A DNA stretch of 39,354 bases from an uncultured bacterium (GTDB lineage Bacteria > Bacteroidota > Bacteroidia > Bacteroidales > Bacteroidaceae): assembly GCA_945829425.1 (NCBI GenBank), contig CALZUQ010000023.1:1-39354 (forward strand), read 5' to 3'. Made by a program: the position numbers and the translations under genes. This document shows positions 33,582-39,354 of this stretch, in pieces. The notes beneath the pieces were generated by a model. It was not told the DNA's origin. It did no database searches and saw only the letters and a list, made by a program, of their open reading frames with translations. The first letter of the stretch is position 1. Each line of letters opens with the position of its first letter.

Positions 33582-35132
33582 ATGGCAATAAAGAAGAATT
33601 ACGTCTCTCCAAGACAGAAGATGATAAACCTGATGTACGTGGTGCTGATGGCTATGTTGGCGATGAACATCTCAAGTGAGGTGCTCGACGGATTCTCTAT
33701 TGTGGAGGAGAGCATGAACAGAACTACCGCCAACTCAACGAAACAGAACGAGGCGATTTACAATACCTTCGAGGAGCAGATGAAGGCAAACCCGCAGAAG
33801 GTGAAGGAATGGTTTCAAAAGGCTACCATGGTGAAGAGCATGAGCGACTCGCTGTATAACCTGACACAGGAACTTAAGGTGGCAATAGTTAAGGAGGCGG
33901 ACGGAAAAGACGGGGACATAAACAACATCGAAGGAAAAGACAACCTCGAGGCGGCAAGTCAGGTCATGCTCGCTCCCGTGACAGGAAGGGGAAAGGAACT
34001 GAGACTCGCCATAGACTCCTTCAGGAAAAGGATACTGTCTATGGTGGCGGACAAAAACCAAAGGGAGATAATAGAGGGAAACCTTGCAACAACGGTAAAG
34101 GGACGCTCAAACCCGCTGAACAAAAACTGGGAGGAGTATATGTTTGAGGGAATGCCTGTGGCGGCGGCTATTACCATGCTTTCAAAACTACAGAGCGACG
34201 TAAGGTATGCAGAGGGCGAGGTGCTCCACGCACTCGTGAGCAACATAGATGTCAAGGACATACGTGTAAACAAACTATCGGCGTTCGTAATACCAAACGC
34301 ACAGACAGTCGTGAGAGGAGACAGATTCTCTGCGCAGATAGTCATGGCGGCGGTGGACACAACTCAGCAGCCGAAAATATTTATAGGGGGAAAAGAGGCT
34401 AACTTGCCAGGAAACACATACGAGATAGTAGCAGGAAAGACGGGAGACTTCACACTGGCAGGATATATAACCATGCAGAACGGAAACGGAGAGGTGATAA
34501 GAAGGGACTTCGAACAGAAATACTCTGTCGTAGACCCTTCGGCAACGGTTTCGGCTGATCTCATGAACGTACTATATGCTGGATATTCAAACCCTATAAG
34601 CATTTCTGTGCCGGGAGTGCCCGTAAATAAAGTGACGGCGACAATGGCGGGAGGAACGCTGACGCCGGTAGCACCGGGAAAATATATTGCAAGACCGGCG
34701 GCGGTAGGGAAGGACGTTACGATAACGGTGGCGTCAATGCAGACAGGAAAGGCACAGCAGATGGGACAGTACACGTTCCATGTAAGAAAACTCCCTGACC
34801 CTACTGCGTATATACCTATGGAGAACGACAGATTTAAGGGGGGAGGACTCCAGAAGGCGGCTCTCATGAAGGCTACAGGAATAAGGGCGGCAATAGACGA
34901 CGGACTGCTCGACATAGAGTTTAAGGTGACGGGATTCGAGGCGGTGTTCTTCGACAATATGGGTAATGCGGTGCCTATGGTAAGCGACGGCGCAGCATTC
35001 TCGGCAAGACAGATGGACGCATTCAGAAAACTCTCACGAAACAAACGTTTCTATATCTCACGCATCACTGCCGTGGGACCTGACGGTATAGCACGTAAGT
35101 TGCCGGCATCTATGGAGGTAATCGTGAAATGA
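33582..35132 (+). CDS. gldM: Type IX secretion motor-shaft protein GldM/PorM
   Basis: This 516-residue protein starts with MAIKKNYVSPRQKMINLMYVVLMAMLAMNISSEVLDGF, the conserved GldM beginning with a single transmembrane helix, followed by a long periplasmic part of four domains (helical D1 with LYNLTQELKVAIVKEA, then Ig-like D2-D4 with ISVPGVPVNKVTATMAGG and FHVRKLPDPTAYIP). It dimerises and spans the periplasm to the GldK/GldN ring, passing on motor torque. Length is typical of the family. It sits in the conserved gldKLMN order. Confidence 0.94.
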   Translation: MAIKKNYVSPRQKMINLMYVVLMAMLAMNISSEVLDGFSIVEESMNRTTANSTKQNEAIYNTFEEQMKANPQKVKEWFQKATMVKSMSDSLYNLTQELKVAIVKEADGKDGDINNIEGKDNLEAASQVMLAPVTGRGKELRLAIDSFRKRILSMVADKNQREIIEGNLATTVKGRSNPLNKNWEEYMFEGMPVAAAITMLSKLQSDVRYAEGEVLHALVSNIDVKDIRVNKLSAFVIPNAQTVVRGDRFSAQIVMAAVDTTQQPKIFIGGKEANLPGNTYEIVAGKTGDFTLAGYITMQNGNGEVIRRDFEQKYSVVDPSATVSADLMNVLYAGYSNPISISVPGVPVNKVTATMAGGTLTPVAPGKYIARPAAVGKDVTITVASMQTGKAQQMGQYTFHVRKLPDPTAYIPMENDRFKGGGLQKAALMKATGIRAAIDDGLLDIEFKVTGFEAVFFDNMGNAVPMVSDGAAFSARQMDAFRKLSRNKRFYISRITAVGPDGIARKLPASMEVIVK

Positions 35133-35237
35133 TAACGCAAGGAACATCGGAAGATGTGAATGACGGAATAAGCAAGCGGAAAGGGGCATTGCATGGCTAT
35201 ATCCTGAAATAGGGGGGGACGTCATGGAACAAACAAT

Positions 35238-35272
35238 AAGGTGGGTTATATCGGGAATTAATGCAACCTACC
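35238..35272. repeat. Palindromic GGTGGG/CCTACC motif, copy 3
   Basis: AAGGTGGGTT at 35238-35247 and AACCTACC at 35265-35272 form the arms, and the centre contains GGGAATTAATG, identical to 22811-22821. It lies in the gldM-gldN gap. Confidence 0.5.
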
Positions 35273-35335
35273 GGAAAGGGAATGAAAAAATACAACCATA
35301 CGGTGGGAGAATACTCCACCAAAACACACAGAGAT

Positions 35336-36409
35336 ATGAATAAAACGATAATAGCGACACTTACAGTCATGATGCTCAGTGCAACATGGGGTGTGACAGA
35401 CGTGGCGGCACAACCGAAGAAAAGCAGGGTGCAGCAGAACAAGGCGCAGCAGAAGGCGAACACGGCCATAACGACAAGGGCACAGATCTCTTTCCCTACC
35501 TCGGCGGCAATGGACCAGGACGTCGTATGGAGAAGAGACATTTACAGGGAGATAAACCTCATGGACGACGAGAATGCCGGACTATATTATCCGGCTGAGC
35601 CGGCAGGAAACGAGGTGAACCTGTTTACATATATTTTCAAGCTGATGCTTTCTGGAAAAGTACCGGCGTATGAATACCGCCTCGACGGAAACGAGGTGTT
35701 CAATGACTCTGCGCGTGTTAAGCCGCTCGCTCTGCTCGACAACTACCATATCTTCTACGAAAGGGTGGACGGAAGGCTAAGAATGGAGAACTCGGACATT
35801 CCGTCAAGGGAGGTGAAATCGTATTATATAAAGGAGTCGGCGTACTACGACCAGGCTAACGCAACATTCCACAAGAAAGTCATCGCTATATGTCCTGTGA
35901 TGGCAAGAGAGGATGACTTCGGAGACGGAACGGCGAAATATCCGCTCTTCTGGATGAAATATGACGACCTCGCACCGTTTCTCTCAGGAAAGACTCTTAT
36001 GACATCAAGCCTGAACAACGCTGCCGTAATGTCGGCTGACGACTATTTCACAAGGAATATGTACAAGGGTGAGATATATAAGACAAACAATATGCTGGGA
36101 CGAACGCTTGCACAGTATTGTACTAACGACTCGGCATTGAAGAGGGAGCAAAAAAGAATAGAGGATGAGCTGATCGCGTTCGAGAAAAACTTGTTTGGAG
36201 ACCAGGCGAAGAAAGACTCACTCGACAGCATAGCAAAGGCAAAGAACATTGACGCAAAGGCTCTGAAGAAAAAGAAAAGTGTCAAGACAATACGAAGAGG
36301 GACAGACAACGCCAAGGCATCTGCAGTAAAGAATAAAAAAGCCTCTTCTGCATCTTCTTCGTCATCAGCATCATCGGCACGAGTGTCGGTTAGGAGACAG
36401 AGGAGGTAA
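35336..36409 (+). CDS. gldN: Type IX secretion periplasmic ring protein GldN/PorN
   Basis: This 357-residue protein has a signal peptide (MNKTIIATLTVMMLSATWGVTDVAA) from ATG 35336; upstream in-frame codons lack a plausible signal and are not used. The body has the GldN pattern VVWRRDIYREINLMDDENAGLYYP, LFTYIFKLMLSGKVPAYEY and FTRNMYKGEIYKTNNMLGRTLAQYC. It forms a ring with GldK in the periplasm. The last 50 or so residues are a basic, Lys/Ser/Ala-rich low-complexity tail (KKKKSVKTIRRG..., ASSASSSSSASSARVSVRRQ), longer than I would expect and of unknown role. Confidence 0.92.
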   Translation: MNKTIIATLTVMMLSATWGVTDVAAQPKKSRVQQNKAQQKANTAITTRAQISFPTSAAMDQDVVWRRDIYREINLMDDENAGLYYPAEPAGNEVNLFTYIFKLMLSGKVPAYEYRLDGNEVFNDSARVKPLALLDNYHIFYERVDGRLRMENSDIPSREVKSYYIKESAYYDQANATFHKKVIAICPVMAREDDFGDGTAKYPLFWMKYDDLAPFLSGKTLMTSSLNNAAVMSADDYFTRNMYKGEIYKTNNMLGRTLAQYCTNDSALKREQKRIEDELIAFEKNLFGDQAKKDSLDSIAKAKNIDAKALKKKKSVKTIRRGTDNAKASAVKNKKASSASSSSSASSARVSVRRQRR

Positions 36410-36537
36410 GTAACGGAAAGCGGAGCATGTCTCATTGTTCTCTTACTTTCTGATGTCGTTATTATTCAGTTACTTTCTATGTGATTTTTATTATTCAGTT
36501 ATTTTACGGATGTTCTAATTATTTTTTTTTACTGCAC

Positions 36538-37137
36538 ATGAAAAGAATTATTGTATTGGCGATAGCCATTATGTCGCTTGCTTCGCTTTCTGAGGCAAAG
36601 GTAAAGTTTGGTATTCGTGGAGGTTTGAACATTACTAATATGTCCTTCAACTATGACGTTATTAATGCAAACAACAAATCAGGAATGTATATTGGACCGA
36701 CAATGAAGGTGGGACTGCCTCTCGGCTTTGATATCGATGCGTCTTTGCTTTACAATAAAATGGAGGTAAAGACTGACATTTACAATGAAAACAATGAATA
36801 TATTAAAATGTCGCGTGAAGCCTTGTCCGTGCCTCTCAATCTAAGAAAAGGGTTCGGACTCGGAGACAAAGCGAGTGTATTTATCTTTGCCGGACCGCAG
36901 TTCTCTGTCAATATCGGCGACAAGAAAATTACAGAATTCGATTGGAAATGGAAGAATGCAGACATCAGCGTAAATGTAGGAGCGGGTGCCATGCTTCTTA
37001 ACTTCCTTGAGCTAAAGGCAAACTACAATATCCCTTGCAGCAATTCCGGATCATCTGAAGATCCTGCAGGAGTAAACGAGTCAAAAGTTACAGGTAAGAC
37101 GGGAGGATGGCAAATAGGCATGGCGTTGTATTTCTAA
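36538..37137 (+). CDS. Small outer membrane beta-barrel protein (PorT-type barrel)
   Basis: This 199-residue protein has a signal peptide (MKRIIVLAIAIMSLASLSEA) starting at ATG 36538, then KVKFGIRGGLNITNM, a common opening of the OMP_b-brl_2 family. Regular amphipathic strands follow (FDIDASLLYNKMEVKT, VFIFAGPQFSVNIG, ADISVNVGAGAMLLNFLELKANYNI) and the protein ends with aromatic Phe. It follows gldN by 128 bases of AT-rich DNA and may be separately transcribed. Its use of A/T-rich codons differs from gldN. The specific role is unknown. Confidence 0.8.
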   Translation: MKRIIVLAIAIMSLASLSEAKVKFGIRGGLNITNMSFNYDVINANNKSGMYIGPTMKVGLPLGFDIDASLLYNKMEVKTDIYNENNEYIKMSREALSVPLNLRKGFGLGDKASVFIFAGPQFSVNIGDKKITEFDWKWKNADISVNVGAGAMLLNFLELKANYNIPCSNSGSSEDPAGVNESKVTGKTGGWQIGMALYF

Positions 37138-37192
37138 GACGCAACGCTTCGAAGTCTTTCTACGACACATACGTCTCACGATATTTACAAAA

Positions 37193-37267
37193 GCCTTGTC
37201 ACGAACGGTTCCTCGATGCCTTGTCAGGAGTGACTCCTTGATACCTTGTCTTGAATGATTTCCCTGA
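37193..37267. repeat. Three imperfect 25-bp tandem repeats
   Basis: Units begin at 37193, 37218 and 37243 with GCCTTGTCA, GCCTTGTCA and ACCTTGTCT, each followed by a (C)GA..G.TTCC/TCCTTGAT-like segment, at an exact 25-base period. They lie in the 357-base gap 37138-37494 between the barrel gene and rpsU. No gene is seen in the gap. Confidence 0.5.
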
Positions 37268-37292
37268 AGCATAGCTTGGGAAGTTCCATTAA

Positions 37293-37323
37293 ACCTCGTC
37301 AACACCTAATCGTTTGATGAGGT
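37293..37323 (+). terminator. Hairpin upstream of the rpsU promoter
   Basis: ACCTCGTCAA at 37293-37302 pairs with TTGATGAGGT at 37314-37323 (one G:T pair). No clear T tract follows, so terminator function is uncertain. Confidence 0.4.
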
Positions 37324-37408
37324 GAAAGATAGAAGACTAATTTAGTTAATTTATTTAAAAAGAAACGGTCCAGTATAGCGATTATTATTGTATTTCAATT
37401 ATTTTCCT

Positions 37409-37416
37409 TAATTTTG
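37409..37416 (+). promoter_or_regulatory. Promoter (TTG, 18-base gap, TAATTTTG) for rpsU
   Basis: TTG at 37388-37390 and TAATTTTG at 37409-37416 are 18 bases apart. A leader of about 75 bases follows, containing AGTGC/GCACT arms (about 37425-37454) that may form a hairpin. No Shine-Dalgarno sequence precedes the ATG at 37495. Confidence 0.65.
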
Positions 37417-37494
37417 CACCGTAATAGTGCGCTGTGATAATTCATGGGGCACTAAAAAATTATGTCTAATTAAAATTTTAACAACAAAAAAAGT

Positions 37495-37686
37495 ATGATT
37501 ATCGTACCAGTAAAAGAGGGCGAGAACATTGAAAGAGCTCTTAAGAAGTTTAAAAGAAAGTTTGAGAAAACAGGTGTAGTGAAGGAATTACGCGCTCGCC
37601 AGCAGTTTAACAAGCCTTCTGTTCTTAAGCGACTCAAAATGGAGCACGCTATCTATGTACAGAAGCTCCGTCAGAATGAAGAATAG
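37495..37686 (+). CDS. rpsU: 30S ribosomal protein bS21
   Basis: This 63-residue basic protein starts MIIVPVKEGENIERALKKFK and continues RKFEKTGVVKELRARQQF, the standard bS21 pattern. It binds the 30S platform near the 3' end of 16S rRNA. In Bacteroidetes ribosomes bS21 helps hold the anti-Shine-Dalgarno tail in a hidden site, and its own mRNA is a candidate for feedback control. The region before this ATG is AT-rich (AACAACAAAAAAAGT) with no purine-rich ribosome-binding site. It has its own promoter and precedes the recombinase gene by 227 bases. Confidence 0.97.
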   Translation: MIIVPVKEGENIERALKKFKRKFEKTGVVKELRARQQFNKPSVLKRLKMEHAIYVQKLRQNEE

Positions 37687-37913
37687 TTCCTTCTGATAAA
37701 GCAATACAAATATTGCTTAAAAGTATGCTGAAAATTTGGTAGTATCGGGATTTTTCCGTAACTTCGTAACCGAATAATTCTCTCGGCGGAAATAATGTGG
37801 AGAAGAGAGTGGCTCTCTTGTCCTTAAGAGAAAGGATGGAAGGGATGGGTGGCAAACCTGGCTTCGATGCCTTTCTTTCTTTTTCCTAAAAGAGCGCAGG
37901 AAAAGCTTAAAAG

Positions 37914-38816
37914 ATGGAGCAACGCCACAGCGAGATAAAAGAACGGTTTTTGCAGTATATCACTGCAGAGAGAAGACTCGCACAACGAACAGTGGAGACG
38001 TATGAAAATACATTGAAACTCTTCGGGGAATTTCTGGCAGCACTCCCAGAACCAAGGACTCTCGTTGAGGCAGATGCCGACAATATAAGGGACTGGATGG
38101 GGTGGATGATGGAAAACAAACGTTCCGTGGCGTATGTCAACCGATTGATAGTTGCACTGCGGACGTTCTATAAGTTCTGCCTCATGGAGGGAACTGTAGA
38201 TAAAGACCCGGCAAGAGCTGTTCTCGGACCTAAGAAACCGAAAAGGCTTCCAAGATTCGTAAGGGAAAAGGATATGGACAGGCTCCTTCAAATCATGGAG
38301 GAGAAAGAGAAGACATTTAATAATGTACGCGCGCGTACTATTATTTATATACTCTATCTTACCGGAATGCGAGCCTCGGAACTCCTCTCGCTCGACGACG
38401 ATATGGTTGACTTTGTCAGTCGCGAGATAAAAGTAACAGGAAAACGCAACAAACAAAGGATAATACCCTTCGGAGAAGAACTCCACAATATATTACGTGA
38501 ATACATCGACTTGCGTGACAAGACGGTTGAAAGAGAGAACAACGCTCTTTTCGTGGGAGATAAAGGGAAAAGAATGACATACGACAAGCTAAGAGTGACG
38601 GTAAAGGATAACCTCGCCTTGGTAAGTGCTATGCAAAAACTTTCTCCTCACCTTCTCAGACATACCTTCGCAACAGCTATGCTCAACCATGATGCCAATC
38701 TTGAGAGTATACAGAAACTTCTCGGGCATCAGAGCCTAAATGCAACGGAGATATATACACACACCACATTCGAGCAGTTGAAACGGATATACAACGAAGC
38801 CCATCCAAGAACATAA
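37914..38816 (+). CDS. XerC/XerD-type tyrosine recombinase
   Basis: This 300-residue protein has an N-terminal SAM-like core-binding domain (about 5-95) and a catalytic domain with all tyrosine recombinase residues: Arg153 (GMRASELLSL), Lys177 (VTGKRNKQRI), His246 and Arg249 (SPHLLRHTFAT), His272 (LLGHQSLNATEIY) and nucleophile Tyr281. Length and GHQSLNATEIYTHTT are typical of the XerC/XerD enzymes that resolve chromosome dimers at dif. The conserved place beside rpsU, hpf and the tRNA cluster points to a housekeeping copy rather than a phage integrase. Which of XerC or XerD it is cannot be fixed here. Confidence 0.93.
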   Translation: MEQRHSEIKERFLQYITAERRLAQRTVETYENTLKLFGEFLAALPEPRTLVEADADNIRDWMGWMMENKRSVAYVNRLIVALRTFYKFCLMEGTVDKDPARAVLGPKKPKRLPRFVREKDMDRLLQIMEEKEKTFNNVRARTIIYILYLTGMRASELLSLDDDMVDFVSREIKVTGKRNKQRIIPFGEELHNILREYIDLRDKTVERENNALFVGDKGKRMTYDKLRVTVKDNLALVSAMQKLSPHLLRHTFATAMLNHDANLESIQKLLGHQSLNATEIYTHTTFEQLKRIYNEAHPRT

Positions 38817-38900
38817 AGCCGGCACATACGCTTGCATATATAATAATGTAAAGGAAACGGCATAAAGATGGGGATGTCAAACCTAATAAATATTTTGACT

Positions 38901-39200
38901 ATGGAAATTACAATCAATGCCATTCATTTCGATGCTACTGAGAAATTACAGGACTTCATACAGAAAAAAGTCCAAAAGTTGGAAAAATCCTACGAGGATA
39001 TAAAGAAAGTTGAGGTGAAACTGACAGTCGTCAAACCCGCTACAGCAATGAACAAGCAGGCGGCAATCTCTGCAAACATTGAAGGAACAACAGTTTTCAT
39101 TGAGAAAACATGCGACACTTTCGAGGAGGCCATAGACCTCGCAGTCGATGCCATGAGGGTCAAAATGACGAAAATTAAAGAAAAATCAAGGAATAGATGA
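38901..39200 (+). CDS. hpf: Short ribosome hibernation promoting factor (HPF/YfiA)
   Basis: This 99-residue protein reads MEITINAIHFDATEKLQDFI and continues QKKVQKLEKSYEDIKKVEVKLTV, matching the HPF/RaiA N-terminal domain. It blocks the mRNA and tRNA channel of idle ribosomes in stationary phase. Only the short form is present, with no C-terminal dimerisation domain. I start it at ATG 38901, since the upstream in-frame codons add only a nonconserved MGMSNLINILT. It follows the recombinase by 84 bases and is probably cotranscribed with it. Confidence 0.92.
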   Translation: MEITINAIHFDATEKLQDFIQKKVQKLEKSYEDIKKVEVKLTVVKPATAMNKQAAISANIEGTTVFIEKTCDTFEEAIDLAVDAMRVKMTKIKEKSRNR

Positions 39201-39241
39201 AAAAAAGTGCTGAAAAATTTGCACGGTTCAAAAAATAGTCG

Positions 39242-39249
39242 TACCTTTG
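39242..39249 (+). promoter_or_regulatory. Promoter (TTG, 20-base gap, TACCTTTG) for the tRNA cluster
   Basis: TTG at 39219-39221 and TACCTTTG at 39242-39249 are 20 bases apart, a full match to the Bacteroidetes layout. It lies 53 bases before the tRNA gene. Confidence 0.75.
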
Positions 39250-39302
39250 CACCCGCTTAGAAACAAAAAGCATATCGCAAGCCTAACGGCTGCAAAGGTC
39301 TT

Positions 39303-39354
39303 GCCTCTTTAGCTCAGTTGGCCAGAGCACGTGATTTGTAATCTCGGGGTCGTT
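39303..39354 (+). tRNA. tRNA-Thr(UGU), cut by the window end
   Basis: The first 52 bases of a tRNA are present: acceptor strand GCCTCTT, D arm TAGCTCAGTTGG...AGAGCA, and an anticodon arm with loop TTTGTAA giving anticodon TGT (Thr). The T arm and 3' acceptor are beyond the window. In Bacteroidales the cluster after hpf normally holds further tRNAs and tuf, which would lie just outside. Confidence 0.88.

Noticed and set aside
37914..38816. Phage or transposon integrase
   Set aside because: Size, motifs and the conserved rpsU-hpf-tRNA setting indicate a housekeeping Xer recombinase; no other mobile genes are nearby.

Overview
This window looks like a chromosomal segment from a member of the Bacteroidales, most likely Prevotella or a close relative. 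The reasons are the repeated TAnnTTTG promoter element ahead of genes, a complete type IX secretion gene set (porP/sprF-like, gldK, gldL, gldM, gldN), secreted plant-polysaccharide enzymes, TPR-type sensor kinases, and the gene order rpsU - xer recombinase - hibernation factor - tRNA-Thr. Genus is an inference from protein style, not from a search.

Layout. 1-5.2 kb: a 7TM-HD phosphohydrolase on the minus strand, divergent from gltX and kdtA (waaA), which end in a strong hairpin terminator. 5.3-11 kb: two tandem secreted pectate lyases and a small outer-membrane barrel. The lyase pair and the barrel gene are each preceded by copies of a 121-bp leader repeat (two full copies, one fragment). 11.1-12.7 kb: a decayed locus with remnants of two glycoside hydrolases on the minus strand, then about 1 kb of non-coding DNA with a perfect 3 x 20-bp tandem repeat and a G-run cluster. 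12.7-19.7 kb: a three-gene operon of secreted GH43, GH51 and GH31 enzymes, probably acting on arabinose- or xylose-bearing hemicellulose and pectin side chains. 19.7-20.35 kb: a repeat-dense intergenic region.

20.36-29.75 kb is a regulatory and export region. A minus-strand sensor with an unusual order (lipoprotein-like signal, TPR, transmembrane helix, half AraC-type HTH, complete histidine kinase) is divergent from a plus-strand run of TolC-type channel, MacA-type adaptor, MacB-type ATPase and permease on separate genes, a LytS-type kinase broken by an in-frame stop, and a LytTR response regulator. A terminator closes the run.

29.9-36.4 kb holds the type IX secretion core (porP-like, gldK, gldL, gldM, gldN), followed by a small barrel protein. 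The end of the window carries rpsU, a XerC/D-type recombinase, short HPF and the first 52 bases of tRNA-Thr(UGU).

The two pectate lyases share a C-terminal module and tail that resemble Bacteroidetes surface-protein ends, so they may be clients of the secretion system encoded in the same window. The most unusual items are the half-HTH kinase fusion, the 121-bp promoter-linked repeat, the 19-bp inverted-repeat element after GH31, a dispersed GGTGGG/CCTACC palindrome in three intergenic regions, the missing normal start codon of the MacB-type ATPase, and the split LytS-type kinase.
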